Made by a program: the position numbers and the translations under genes. DNA of 64,000 nucleotides from Phascolarctos cinereus (Eukaryota; Chordata; Mammalia; Diprotodontia; Phascolarctidae), in contig NW_018344164.1 in NCBI RefSeq assembly GCF_002099425.1, positions 2,231,001 to 2,295,000 of the forward strand, in the 5' to 3' direction. Positions 34,193 through 46,249 of the stretch are shown here, in pieces. The notes under the pieces were generated by a model, which was given only the letters and a program-made list of their open reading frames with translations, was not told the DNA's origin and did no database searches. Within the stretch, counting starts at the first letter, position 1. Each line of letters opens with the position of its first letter.

Positions 34193-34530
34193 TAAGCCTT
34201 CTAGGAGTCAACACTCTCTCTAAGGGCTGAGAGCAGGCACCCACCAACCGCTTTTTTGGTGGCTCTCAGACTTGGGGATTGGTCTCCCTCCTGGGGGCAG
34301 ACATCCCAAAGAGAGGAAACTCAGAGGAGCAGAAACAAAACAGGAAGAAGCTCCAGTAGTGGTACAGGTGCGAAACTCAGGCTGGTGGAGAGAGAGCAGT
34401 TACATAAGTTACATGCGTATAGCCTGAGGGAGCCAGGACTTGTGAGTCTTGGGGATAAGGTGGATTATCCCTAGAGAGACTCCACAGTCCAGCACTCAAG
34501 TGACTGAGGGAAGGGACCGATTCCCCTGAG

Positions 34531-34662
34531 AGAGCCTAAGGTTAGGTCCTGACTGAGGGAAGGGTGTGATCCCTCCCTGAGGGCCTGGGGTAAGGTCCTG
34601 AAAGGGCCTAAGGTGAGGTCCTGAATAAATTACCCAAGAGGGCCTAGGGTTAGGTCCTGAAA
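34531..34662 (+). repeat. Four leader repeats of about 20 bp
   Basis: Variants of GGCCTAAGGTTAGGTCCTGA recur at about 34534, 34582, 34604 and 34641 in the untranslated leader of the LTR element. Their role is unknown. Confidence 0.8.
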
Positions 34663-37600
34663 AATTCGTAGGTCCTTGACCTGAGAGAGTCTGGCAACAG
34701 ATTTTCAGATAAATTTTAACATGAGTAAAGAGCTAAATCCTGTACCACGGGGCAGAAGGAAGGTATACCAAGAAAATAGTCCCTTTAAGCTTTAGAATTG
34801 GAATGAACCACCAAAATATAAACGGAAAGATAAAAGAAAATAGTTAAATATGATTTAATGATTTAAGGATTTTACAGCAATTTGTTACATGTCTAATTTC
34901 TGTGTTTGTGTCTTTGTATGTGTGGTATAATTGAGCATCTGTGTGTGTAATCTGAACCTTTGCAATCAGGCAAGCTGCTTTGTTTCTCCCCCTCTTCCTC
35001 CCTGGTAACAGCAGCCTTAGAGGAGTGGGTGGATGAGAGAGAGAGAAAGAAAAGTACTTTACAGAGTGAATAAAAGTTTTGAAAGTTAAAAAGGTTTGGA
35101 AACTCTTGAAGAGTTGTTGGAGAATATTCTCTTCCTAAGTTGGAATTCAGGGGAGAGAGAGAGAGATAAGGAGGAAACGAGAGTGCATCTTTCCCCCTCA
35201 GATCAAAGAACTGCAAATTGAGCAGAAACCAGAACACAAAGGTAATCTATGGGCAACTGTGGGGGGGCTGCCTTGAGGGGCCACAGCTTGTTGGGATGGC
35301 TAGGTCCAGTAACTGCTGAGGAAATGAAATGTGATGTTTAGAATTTATTATACTGTTTGGCACTAAGTTAAATATAATTGAAAATGTAAGGATCTGAAAT
35401 TTGTTACTTCATTTTATTTCATATGATTGGGAGGTGCCTTTTCAAGTTTTAAAACACTTAGTATTATTTCAAATTGGTAAACTTTTGTGCTGCTATGTTA
35501 AGTAGCTTTTCATAATTTGAATGTTATTAAAGTAAATTGAAAGAAACTAGAGAACAGTGGAGAAAAATTGTGTACTGGGTGAACTGTTTAGAATGCATAA
35601 TAAAGTTGTAAGAGTGGTTGGGAAAGAGAGGGGGAGGGGAAGCCCTATTCAGTTATCTCCCCTCAGAAATGCAAAAGAAAGCTGTATGGGTAAGTTGAGA
35701 AAGTGTGAGGAAGTGGTCTGTTTAAAGTAGAAAGTCAGAAAAAATAAATTCTTTTTTTTAGTCTAATTTTTAAAAAAACCCAACAGATAAAGGTATGGAG
35801 AGATGAAAGGAATTATGTCCACCCACCTTTCAGGCTAAAATCTGTGGGTGGGTTCTATTAAATCTAATATGGATATTGGCTATGATAAAGATATTGGTTA
35901 TTGTGAGTTATGATTATTACTGTTTAATTAATTATCAAACTCCAGAGGTGTCCACCTGGAGGGAGAGCTGATCTTACTTTGTCAGCATTGATTTAAATTC
36001 CTTAGGCTTGCTTTTTCTTCCTGGGCCAAAGAAGGAAGTACTTAGAATACTGGCCCAGCACATTTTAAACTGACCTGATTACAATAGGTGATTCCAAACT
36101 GTTTGTAAAACTTTTGCAAGAAAATGTGGACATGAATGGGGAACTGAAATATTGAAGAAATATATATGAATTTGTGGATAATATTCCTTTATAAAGAGTC
36201 AAGGGTATTGAACTTAAAAATGTATATTTGTATAATTTTAAGAGTACATATTGTTATTTGGCATTAAGAAATATATTAACTATATGGCCCCAAGAAAGTT
36301 CTATTTACTTTAGTTTACTGTTCAGTAAGGGGATGGTGGTGGAATTCATCCCCAGGAATATTATGAAGATTACATGATTGTAAAGGTGATTGGCACAATG
36401 TTTAGTATAAAACAAATGCTATCTGAATGTAAACTGTTTTGAGTTAAATATAATAGCTTTATATTCGTGAACTTTACATGGATTTTCTTTGATATGAAAT
36501 TTATGCCAATGGAGATGCGATGAATGATTCCCTGTATAAGGCAATTTGGGTCTCTGTTTGATTAAAGTAAAGTCATCAGAGGGGTAATTAATTGGTTTTG
36601 ATTTTAAAGTTTAAATAGATGACAGTTGGTTTACAGTATTATATTTCTAAATTTTTTTTATTGCATAATTTGGTAAGCAACTGTATCATCTGCATTGTCT
36701 GAAAAGCAATTTTTTATATATAAGCTAAATGTTGTTAGTTTCCTTTTTTTAATAAGGCTAACAACCAGGTTTGTTGGGGGATGGGCAGTATGAGGCAGGC
36801 TCTTAAGGCAGGGACTAGGGGTGGAGGGAAAGTCTACGTAGTCTGGAGCTATCAGACCAGTAAAAGTAGCATAGATAAAAAGAAGCCAGTCTACAGCGGT
36901 GGGAGAGGCCCGAAGGAGTCTAGAAAGAAGAAAGATTTTTTTATTGGGTCAATTGTATTAGTTATGGTGCTGGAAGGGCAATTTCTTTTATAATCTAGAA
37001 TGTTAAATTAATTGTGTCTTCAGAGAAAAGAGAAAAAGGAATCAATTTGGCTGTTGGGGCATTTTATATGATCCTGTTTTGTAACATTTCCTTTTAAGCA
37101 TTGTAATTTAAGAAAGTATAAAATTTCCAAATTTTGTCTTTATTGAAACAGAATTTTTAGTTGAAATTGTTTTGTTATAATTTATAAAATTTGTGAGATT
37201 GTTAACTAAGTTATTTGAGGTTATTGTTTTAATGTCAAAACCTAAGATTGTTACTTGTGTGTGAAAAGGAGGGGCACATGGCAATTCCCCTTATTTTGTA
37301 AACTTGCCAGGACCCCTGGAAATTATCGGGGTGGGAGGGGGGCAAGGTCATCCGCCCTGAGGGAAAAAAAAAAAAGTACAACATCCACATGTTTGTTTGA
37401 CATGTGGCATGGGAAGGGAATTTTCTTAATTGAATGGGTTGTAAATTCAATAGAGCGGGAAAGTGTCAAAGTGTCAGTTGAAATTATAGACCAAGATATC
37501 TGTGTTTCTTTTACCATTAACATGACATAGCATAGTCTATGTCCATAAGATACCGAGATAAGAGAAGTCCCATTGTTCGGGAGAGTGTTTGGTCCCAGAC

Positions 37601-39350
37601 ATTTTAAGCTTAGTGATAACAAACAGAAAGAATGGTGGTCAGTTCCATCTGGTCCTGGAAAGGGGTGCCTTTAGTTCACTTGGGAAAAAAAATTAGTCCG
37701 AGTTTTTGGCCCTTATTATACTTACCTCAAGATGTTCCCATTGTTTAAAGGAATTAGGAGAGCGGTAGTATTTTTCTGTGATCAGTCTCTTACTATTACC
37801 AATGTGAGATTAAATTCTTATTATCTAGGATTTGTGATTTTATGGGACAGACATTTACTTTTGTTTTGAGTTTTGATTACCAGGATAATTGTCTGAGTTG
37901 TCATGAAGCCAATAGTAGAATGGCATGTGCTGCAGGCTGAGAACTGATGAAGGTGGATGTCTGTGTCTGGGAAGAGTTTTGAGGATGACCTTGGACACAG
38001 CCTAGGTAGGATCTTCCTGACTCTATTTCCCAATTGTGCTATTTCCTTTCTGAAAAGGAAAATTCCCACCTGATCAATCCTCAGCCCTGCTTTTAACATC
38101 CAGTGACTACATGATTGGCTATCAGATATGACTCATGCCTGGAATCAAATAGAGCTATGGAAGTTCTTTCCTTCTGATATGATATATGACCTTGTCCCTC
38201 TGGAACATCTCTGAGTTGTCATAATACGATGCAAGTATGAATAGCTTACAATTTTAATTTACATTCATGGACAAATAATAATAAGATAGGGATTACATCC
38301 TCCTAAAGAGGAAATGTTTAGACAAAATAAGACAAAGGTGTAATGTGATAGATGTCTAATTAAATAGGATAGCAAATTTTGAGAAAAGCAACAGGATCCA
38401 CGCTTTAAGCATGTTTAGGTAAGAGATCACAGATGTGGATTTTTACACTAAGCCAGAGAAGCAGAGCTCCCTTTTTGAACTGCCTATAAATTAAACCTAT
38501 TGTACATGAGCAAGGAACTTAATGTTAGTTAACACTGGTGATACTGATTGTATTGATTTGTATGGTTCATGTCTAAGGTTTTCTTTGTTATCTTGATTAC
38601 ATATAAATCTCTCTTCTCAAAACTAGTCTATTGTGAGCTCTCTGATTAGTTTAATCTGTACCTGACTTAATGTAATTATGCGATTTTGTGAATTATGAGA
38701 AAACATTGTTGTATTGTTTGGACCTAGTCCTGTGTGACTGGGAAAACTGAACCATCTCTATGTGCCTTTAACTAAAGACTTATGAGGGATTCTGTGATAA
38801 CTAGGATTTCTGTTTCCTTAATAAAACTCTGGAATTTGTGTTATTTAAGAACTTTTGCACCAATTTAGTAAGGTCTTATGAACAAGAGTGGAAATGCACG
38901 CAAGCTATTTAGGGCTCATTTTAGAGATGTTCCTTAGGCAATGTGAGATTATGGAACATCTTAGGTTACTATAAAACTGGGACTAGTGTTCCTGTGCGTG
39001 TTTCCAGATGAGTTAGGGTTCTTTACAATTAGGTCAGGGGTTTGTGAGAATGTTATTTTGTTATTTGGATAATATCCTACTTGTTTAAAGTTTTGTTACA
39101 ATTAATAATGTTAAAAGGAGAATGGCTTGTGGTTTATTTTGTAAATGTCATCAGAGAAACATGGCATGACTGAAAGTTTAAGATCTTATATGTATTGTGT
39201 TAAAATGGATTATTTAATATATCTATGTATGTACTGGAGCCTGTGATTAATGTAAAGTATGAGACACTGGGTTCTGATGTGAATTTCTTGAACATGACAA
39301 TTGGCCATGATTTCAATTTTGAGTTTGTAAAAATGATTAGGGTTATAAGG
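34663..39350 (+). other. LTR element interior, no domain recognised
   Basis: AT-rich, with only short open frames, none resembling a retroviral domain that I can identify. No other repeat insertion is evident. Confidence 0.5.
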
Positions 39351-39351
39351 A

Positions 39352-39352
<1 letters not shown>

Positions 39353-39427
<75 letters not shown>

Positions 39428-39602
39428 CACACACATATATACATATATACACATATATACATATACACACATATATATATACATACATACATATATACAT
39501 ATATATACACATATATACACATATATACATATACACACACATACATATATATCTATATACATACATACATACATACATACATATACATATATACACATAT
39601 AT

Positions 39603-39644
<42 letters not shown>

Positions 39645-39647
39645 TAA
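39353..39647 (+). repeat. (TA)n(CA)n(TACATA)n array inside LTR element
   Basis: About 22 TA units, 12 CA units, then about 220 bp of mixed TATACACATA. Poly-Tyr/Ile/His open frames are artefacts. Confidence 0.95.
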
Positions 39648-40320
39648 TTTAAAATTGTGCTAAGATCACTTTTGTAGGAGAATGGACAGAAAGCTGGTTC
39701 CTACAAGAAGATAAGAAGAAGATGTTGAGATGCTGTGCTGGAGATGGATGGAACAAACACCAAGGACCAGAGGACTTCACTGGTGATATTCCCTGCCAGA
39801 CAGCTATATAAGAAAAGACTTTTTGAATCTTAAAGGGACAATTGCATTATTGTTGTTTTCTTTTGGGTCTGTATCTGTATTATGAAGGGGCTGCCCCTTT
39901 GATTTGTCAATGCCTATATTTACTTAAAGGGGTGATAGAGAGGAGAAGAGAGCTGAGAAGAATTTGAATTCAGATTTAATGTGAAAGGTGCAAAGTGTTA
40001 AAGCTATCATAAGAATGATAATTTCTATATGTGATTATATGGAAATGCAATTGATGTTATCTTAAGTTTATTGTTAGTATTACAAAAGTTATTACTGTTT
40101 CTAAATTGTATTGTATTTCTAAAAACACTTATTGTAACATTTGAGGGGAATTATGCTACTCTCTCTGTGTCTCCCCTTTATGCAGAACTCCCTGTCCCAT
40201 TTTGGTTAAGATAGAGGGAAAAGAAATCAAGCTGATGGTTCTGAAAAGCCAATGAGTGCCAGTTTGAGACCACCCTGATGGTTACTAAGATTTAGTGGGA
40301 TGTGAGAAGGCTTCAGGTAG

Positions 40321-40347
40321 TAGAAAAAGAGGAGGGATTGAAAGGGA
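40321..40347 (+). other. Polypurine tract before 3' LTR
   Basis: AGAAAAAGAGGAGGGA followed by TTGAAAGGGA, directly upstream of the LTR start, where plus-strand priming is expected. Confidence 0.7.
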
Positions 40348-40927
40348 TGTCCCAGTGAAGACTTCTCAGTGTAATTAAGGTAATGAGTTCAGAAGGTAGG
40401 ATAGGGTTAAGAATAGATTTCTGTGAGGTTTTTTTTTTAGTAACATATATCAGTACTTAAAATTTGTCTCGTGGTTAAGTCTTAACTTGCTTTTTAATCT
40501 TATTCAAATGCATCTTTGCCCCCAAAGGAATCTGGCTCCAGAAAACCCTTAAAAGGTTCCTTTTCTATTCCCCTTATCCCCCTTTGACAGGATCTTACTC
40601 AGATGTCTCCCAGTTCCCAGCATTATCTGTTCAATCCCTAAGACCTTCCAAAACAATTGTAAATTAGTGTCTGGTGTGTGAGATTGGGAGCCAAATTAAG
40701 GGACAGTTGGGGGAGGGAGGGGGGAATTGAATCTTCCGAGTTATATAAACTGATTTCTACCTCTGTGAGCTGTCTCCTCTCATCAGAGCCATTGGTGTGA
40801 GGACACCCAAATCTCGAGATTTGAAATAATAATAATTATTATCATAGCTATAATAAATTAACTTTCTGTTTCTCCTTGGACACCTCTGTGTTTTGTTTTA
40901 TTTTTAATTTGAGTGGCATCCCACACA
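40348..40927 (+). repeat. 3' LTR
   Basis: Begins TGTCCCAGTG and ends CCCACACA, the same length as the 5' LTR. TATATAA is at 40742-40748 and AATAAA at 40852-40857. Confidence 0.92.
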
Positions 40928-41066
40928 CCCAGAAGCTGTCCTGGTTGTCTTGAGTCATAAAGGCATTCACCAGGTTCAGACATTTCAGCAGCTCTTCCTC
41001 CCCTTGCCACTGTCCTAGCCACAGAATATCAATAAAAAGCCCATTGGAGTCAGCATAACAATAATA

Positions 41067-41310
41067 ATGGGCAGCTAAGTGGCACAGTGCATAAAGCGAT
41101 GGGCCTGGAGTCAAGAAGACCTGAGTGCAAATTCAGCCTCATACACTTACTAGCTGGGCAAGTCACTGAACCCTGCTGGCGTCAGTTTCCTCATCTGTAA
41201 AATGAGTTGGAGAAGGAAATGACAAACAGCTCCAATGTCTTTGCCAAGAAAACCTCAAATGGGGCTGTGAAGAGTTGGAGAGGACTGAAACAATTGAACA
41301 ACGACCGGGT
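41067..41310 (+). repeat. Mar1-type SINE
   Basis: GGGCAGCTAAGTGGCACAGT head, GTCAGTTTCCTCATCTGTAA, TTTGCCAAGAAAACCTCAAA, GGACTGAAACAATTGAACAA tail. TAATAAT on both sides may be the duplication. Confidence 0.85.
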
Positions 41311-41439
41311 AATAATAGCTAACATTTCCGTGGCTCATTATATATTATCTCATTTTATGTATCAGAGCCAGAATGTGAAAGGGTCCCCGAAACTTCCCCC
41401 GGGGCATCAGGATTTAGAAGGGCTTTTGCACTACTTATA

Positions 41440-41640
41440 AGAGAACCTTAGATCTAGGGACAGATGGGAGGTCAAAGACCAATGAGACCCATTCCCCCCG
41501 GATTACAGAAAGGGAAATTGAGACCCAGGAAGAGTGGAGTGAATTGTGCAGTGTCACCTAGCTGCAAAGTGTCTAAGGGAGAATTGAATTCTTCCTGACG
41601 CCAAGCTCAGCACTTTACCCACCCTACCACCAAGCTGCTT
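41440..41640 (-). repeat. MIR-family SINE
   Basis: Antisense: ATTACAGAAAGGGAAATTGA, CAGTGTCACCTAGCTGCAAA, CACCCTACCACCAAGCTGCT. Confidence 0.65.
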
Positions 41641-41829
41641 CTTTGTATTCCTTTAACAGTCAAAGTCAACTGAGTGTAGCAACTAGTGAGGGAGAATAAT
41701 CATCTGGAACAGGAAGCTGGTCATGGCGCCCTTCGGACAGCTGTACCCTCAATGAGCTTCTCCCCAGCCCAGCCCTGCCCTGCTCCTGCTCCCACCCCCT
41801 TTCCAGCCTCCCCAGTAGCAGCCTAGCCG

Positions 41830-41925
41830 TGTCCTGTTCTGAGGGTTCACTCCCCAGACCTCATTTTTGTATACCTAGTGCCTGGCACATAGTAGGTGCT
41901 TAATAAACGCTTGCTGATTGATTGT
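41830..41925 (+). repeat. L2 LINE 3' end
   Basis: TGTATACCTAGTGCCTGGCA, CATAGTAGGTGCTTAATAAA, CGCTTGCTGATTGATTG. Confidence 0.85.
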
Positions 41926-41929
41926 ATCC

Positions 41930-42330
41930 CAGGGTCTTGTGTCAGCAAAACTCTTCCTGCCTCTTGTCCACTTTTGCTCAACTGAATTTGTCTTTCAAAA
42001 TCACATTTTCACAAAGTTTGCCTCCAGCACATTTGGGGTGTCATCCTCGGAACTGTCACTAAAGTTTCCCAAGCTTCCTCCCCGCTGCCTTGCTTTGCCT
42101 GCTGACTAGCTCAGCCACGCTGATTAAAACTAACTTTGGTAAAAAATAAATGCATGCCCAAGCAGACAACCAGTAGGCAGAATCCTTGCCAGAGACAATT
42201 AAATTGAGATTCATTTGACAGTGGGAATTCTTAACAGGGGCTGTGTGCCTGGCCACTGCTCTAATAAACCAATTACAGTATGAATGTGCTGAGTGAGTCA
42301 GACAAGTAGACTGTTTATTTTATGTGTATG
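41930..42330. other. Intergenic sequence, nothing recognised
   Basis: No gene or repeat assigned. Confidence 0.45.
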
Positions 42331-42344
42331 TACACACACACACA

Positions 42345-42388
<44 letters not shown>

Positions 42389-42392
42389 TATA
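42331..42392 (+). repeat. (CA)n microsatellite
   Basis: Interrupted CA array with a central CGCATATATATA. Confidence 0.92.
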
Positions 42393-42594
42393 CTTAATTT
42401 TTTTATTGCTCTTTGATCCTGGCATGACATTCCAGGTGCCCAGGGAACATTCTGCCCATAAGCAGGAGGATGATTAAGAATGAAGACACAGATGGGAGCC
42501 TCCATTTTGCTGACTTAACTTTCTTATTTTGATGGCAATATTTACACACTCAGACTCCTATCGGATAAGGAACCTCTTCCAAGTACAGTTCAAT

Positions 42595-42680
42595 TCAATC
42601 CCATCCAATTAAATTCATATTTATTAAGGATCTCCTATGTTTAAAACTCTAGGCATCATGGTACAGGACAAAGAATGCTG
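42595..42680 (-). repeat. L2 LINE 3' end
   Basis: Antisense: TTCATATTTATTAAGGATCT, CCTATGTTTAAAACTCTAGG. Confidence 0.5.
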
Positions 42681-42724
42681 GGTTTGGAATCAGAGGTTCT
42701 AGGTTTGAATCTTGGCTTTGAATT

Positions 42725-42912
42725 CACTCATTATATATATTATTTCATTATATATTATATGTACTATATTACACTATACATCATATTATACAATACACTA
42801 TATATTACATTTTGTATGTTATATATGATATGGTATATTGTACATTATATAGTATATATACATACATGTGTACCCACATATACATACATATGCATATACA
42901 CATATGTGATTA
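42725..42912 (+). repeat. AT-rich TATATTACA minisatellite
   Basis: About 190 bp of short palindromic TATATAT, ACTATA and TACATTA units ending in a TACATACA run. Confidence 0.75.
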
Positions 42913-42924
42913 TATATTAAGTTT

Positions 42925-43120
42925 TAAGCTTGAGTACAAATCCAGCCTCAGTCACTTACTAGCTGTATGACCCTGGGCAAGTCACTTAACCTCTGTTTGC
43001 CTTCATCCACTGGAGAAGAAAATGACAAATCACTCCAGTATCTTTGCCAAGAAAACTCTTTGGACAGTAAGGTCCACAGGGTCGAGAAGAGTCAGACACA
43101 ACTGAACAACAGCACAAAGC
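42925..43120 (+). repeat. Mar1-type SINE, 5' truncated
   Basis: ACAAATCCAGCCTCAGTCAC, TGACCCTGGGCAAGTCACTT, CAAATCACTCCAGTATCTTT, AGAGTCAGACACAACTGAAC. Confidence 0.85.
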
Positions 43121-43344
43121 AAATTATATTGAAATAAAAAGTTTGCTTTTTTTCATACAAGTTCACAGACCCCTTAGTTAAGAATCCATTAACTAGAAGC
43201 TTTGTCTAGTCACAAGACCGAATAGAGAGGAGGGGGATGGGGGGGTCAGTCAGGGACTTGAACTCAAGACCTCGGGCTCATTTTTAGAATCCTCTATTCC
43301 CAAGATGTTAGACGCTGGGCTTGTGGTGACCCACGAAACTCCGC

Positions 43345-43455
43345 ACAAATCAGATTAAAATGTAATTGGGAAATTACAAAAGAAATAAAAATACGATACA
43401 ATATGGATCATGTTAATTTGTGGTTTTCCAAGCCAACAGGCCACAGGCAGGAATC
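43345..43455 (+). repeat. Unassigned interspersed repeat, copy 2
   Basis: AATCAGATTAAAATGTAATT, AAAGAAATAAAAATACGATA, GTGGTTTTCCAAGCCAACAG, parallel to 15513-15665. Confidence 0.6.
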
Positions 43456-43654
43456 ATCGGTATGGATGAATGGGGGGGGGGGGTTTATCTCAGGCTGCGC
43501 GCAGAACCTTCTCTATTTGTGTGGGTATGGATTTTGTTAAACAACGTAACGCAGCCACCAAGTGGTAGATGAAGAGGAGAGGAAGGCTAGAGACATCTTC
43601 AGGGTACAATGTGGTTTACTGGGACTCAAAATCCCTACATTCCTGTGCTGCAAA

Positions 43655-43825
43655 GGCTACTGGATTTGACATGCCGAGGCCTGGCTGGGTTCAAATCCCA
43701 GTTTCTTCTACTTGTTAGGCCTTGTGCAAATCACTGATTTTTCCCTGGGCTTCAGTTTACCTATCTGTAAATGAGGCAATCGGCCTAGGTGACCACTAGT
43801 GTCCTTTCAGCCTATGACCCTATGC
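43655..43825 (+). repeat. MIR SINE
   Basis: GGGTTCAAATCCCAGTTTCT, GGCTTCAGTTTACCTATCTG, TAGGTGACCACTAGTGTCC. Confidence 0.75.
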
Positions 43826-43829
43826 TCCT

Positions 43830-44488
43830 TGCCAGCTCTAAAGCCCAGGAGCCTCCAGTGTTCTCCAGTTCAGGTCTTCCAACCCCACTTTCATCTCCTT
43901 AGAGTACTTTTTTTTAATCCGCATTTCCCAGGAAGGCACCTCCACCAGACATGAAGACTGCCAGGTAGAAGAGGGCCATGAAAGCTGCAAGCTCCCTTTG
44001 CCCTTTCTACAGATTTCTCTGCCATTAACATTACCCCAAGGACGGTGGCCCTGACTGGCTGCCATGGCAGGCTGACAGCTTCTGATGAATGAGTCTACCG
44101 CAGTAAAAGGTGTTTTCGCTCTGCTTGCCTATAGCGGTGTCAGAGTTTTGCCCTCAATTATCACCATCTTCCTCAGAACCATTTGAGAGCTTACTAGGTG
44201 GACATCCTGTCTTTTGAGTCAAGCGTTCAACTTACAAAGACTCCTTTGGACAACTCACATTAAAAATCATTGAAACCTTCCTTTTAACACCTGGGCACTG
44301 TTTTCCCTGAATCAAACCTTTTGTTCCTTTCTGAAAATAGTGACGCGTTTTCACAGAAGTTCTCCTACTGTGCAGCATTCAACGAGCACCAGGGAGAGGC
44401 AGGAAAATAGATGGAATTCACGTTCGATTTTCAAGCACGACCAAGTCAGGACACATATGGTTTTTTTTTAATTCTTACTGTATTATTC
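43830..44488. other. Intergenic sequence, nothing recognised
   Basis: No gene or repeat assigned; CpG is slightly more frequent at 44090-44440 than nearby. Confidence 0.4.
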
Positions 44489-44489
44489 C

Positions 44490-44680
44490 CTTCATGGAGA
44501 GGCAACATGGGATAGTGTATAGACGATTGGATTTGAAGTCAGGAAGATCTAGGTTCAAATGCCATCTCTGTTACTTATTCCTATGTGACCATGGGCAAGT
44601 TACTGTAAGTCTCAGTTTTCTTCATCTGTAAAACGGTCATAACACTCCCACTGTCCAAAAGGAAGCAATGATTACTAGCT
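44490..44680 (+). repeat. MIR SINE
   Basis: AACATGGGATAGTGTATAGA, GAAGTCAGGAAGATCTAGGT, CAGTTTTCTTCATCTGTAAA. Confidence 0.75.
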
Positions 44681-44684
44681 GAAG

Positions 44685-45100
44685 GGTGGGCAGCCTAAGG
44701 CCTGTAATCTGAGCAAGCTCTGGCTTTGGGGCCTGGAGTTTTTGAGCAGGGCCTGAGGAAGAGATTGAAAGGGAAGAGGAAGGAGAAATCTGGTGTTCAG
44801 TTGAAATCACCAAGGATATGGGCAGGAATCAGAGTGAAGAGGAAAACTGTGAGTCAGTTTCTGAACTCATGAAGGTGGAAGAAGAGTGGGCCAGACCCAT
44901 GCTGTGAACTACCTAAGCGGAGAGGTGTGCCAGGTGATGGTGGCCATGGGAGGCGTGTTCAGTCCCCACGCTATCTTACTTTTCCTCCTTCTCCTCTGGC
45001 AGCAACTCTTGCTCCTTCATTCCTCCCTTATCCTCCTCTCACTGCCACTCCCCACCCCGATTTGAGCCTCCTCCAAAACTCTAGCCTTGGCCTTCTCTCT
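44685..45100. other. Intergenic sequence, nothing recognised
   Basis: Purine-rich stretch at 44755-44890; no gene or repeat assigned. Confidence 0.4.
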
Positions 45101-45102
45101 GC

Positions 45103-45385
45103 GTTTCTCTCTTTTTCTCTCTCCTTTTCTCTCTCTTTTCTTTTTCTCTCCTTTTCTCTTTCTCTCTCTCCTTTTCTCTCCTTTTTCTCTTTTTTCTCTC
45201 CTTTTCTCTCTTTCTCCTTTTTTTCTCTCTCTTTTTCTCTCCTTTTCTCTTTCTCTCCTTTTCTCTCTCTTCTTTCCTCTCTTTTTTCTCTTTTTTCTCT
45301 CCTTTTCTTTCTTTCACTCTCTCTTTTTCTCTCCTTTTCTCTTTCTCTCTCCTTTTCTCTTTCTCTCTCCCTTTTCTTTCTCCTC
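45103..45385 (+). repeat. (CTTTTCT)n polypyrimidine tract
   Basis: About 280 bp of CTCTCCTTTT units on the + strand, the largest pyrimidine-on-plus tract in the window. Confidence 0.95.
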
Positions 45386-45599
45386 ATGGTATCAATTTTC
45401 TCCTCTATCAGATGAAATGTTTCAGCTACCTTCTGGAAGTCCCAAAGGTTTATCAAAACTCAGTCAGTCTAACTGATAAGATCATGGCTATAGCACTGGA
45501 AAGAGAGACACAGAATGATAGCTTCAAGGGCAGACAGGTCCAGGGAAAGGATGTTTTAACACCAAAGAACACCTGGATTGTTTATAGGTGTCAGAGGAG

Positions 45600-45655
45600 A
45601 AACCAGAAGTCATCTGGCACATAGTAAATGCCTAATAAATGATTGTTAATTTACT
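45600..45655 (+). repeat. L2 LINE 3' terminus
   Basis: TCTGGCACATAGTAAATGCC, TAATAAATGATTGTTAAT. Confidence 0.65.
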
Positions 45656-45825
45656 AGAAGAGATCTTAGAGGTTATCTGTTCCAATCCTCTCATTTTATA
45701 GATGAAGAAACTAAACCCCAGAGAAGTGAATAGTCCAAGGTCACACATGTAAGTGGTACAGCCAGAATTTGAACTCAGTTCCTCTGATTCCATGCCCAGT
45801 AGTATTCCTTATATTATACTATCTC
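45656..45825 (-). repeat. MIR SINE
   Basis: Antisense: CTTAGAGGTTATCTGTTCCA, TTATAGATGAAGAAACTAAA, CAGAATTTGAACTCAGTTCC. Confidence 0.75.
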
Positions 45826-45984
45826 TAACTAAGCAACTCCCCACCAAGGGCATTGGTGACTCCTATTTGTGGCCCTGGTGGCTTTATCCCTTCCAAAGAG
45901 TGGAGAATATACTTCATTCTCCTGATAATCTTTGACCCTGGTTGGATTAATAATGTTCTGCCTTGAGTAAAGCCTTTCATAAGA

Positions 45985-46245
45985 GGGAGGAAGAAGAGGA
46001 AGAGGAGCAGGAGGAAGAGAAAAGGAGGAGGTAGAAGAAGAGGAAGAAGAGGAGGAGGCAGAGATGGAGGTAGAGGAGGAGGAGGAGGAGCAGGAGGAGG
46101 AAGAGGAGGAGGAGGAAGTAGAAGAGGAGGAAGAAGAGGAAGAGGCAGAGATGGAAGCAGAGATGGGGGTAGAGAAGGAGAAGGAGGAGGAGGTGCAGGA
46201 GGAGGACGAGGAGAAGGAGGAGGAGGAGGAGGAGAAGAAGAAGAA
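45985..46245 (+). repeat. GGA/GAA polypurine tract
   Basis: About 260 bp, with occasional GCAGAGATG interruptions. Acidic open frames here are artefacts. Confidence 0.95.
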
Positions 46246-46249
46246 TATG

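Larger units (their letters stand above)
33591..40927 (+). mobile_element. Endogenous retrovirus-like LTR element (fossil)
   Basis: Two 580-bp direct LTRs bracket a 6.2-kb interior. A primer-binding site for tRNA-Gly follows the first LTR and a purine-rich tract precedes the second. The LTRs differ at roughly 3% of sites, which suggests insertion within about the last 10 million years at usual mammalian rates. The interior shows no recognisable gag, protease, reverse transcriptase, integrase or envelope domain. It is therefore a broken or non-autonomous copy; I cannot say which. The + orientation matches THRB. Confidence 0.9.

Noticed and set aside
39200-39647. Cys/Tyr/Ile-rich frames of about 140 residues
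   Set aside because: Products of the TA/CA array inside the LTR element.
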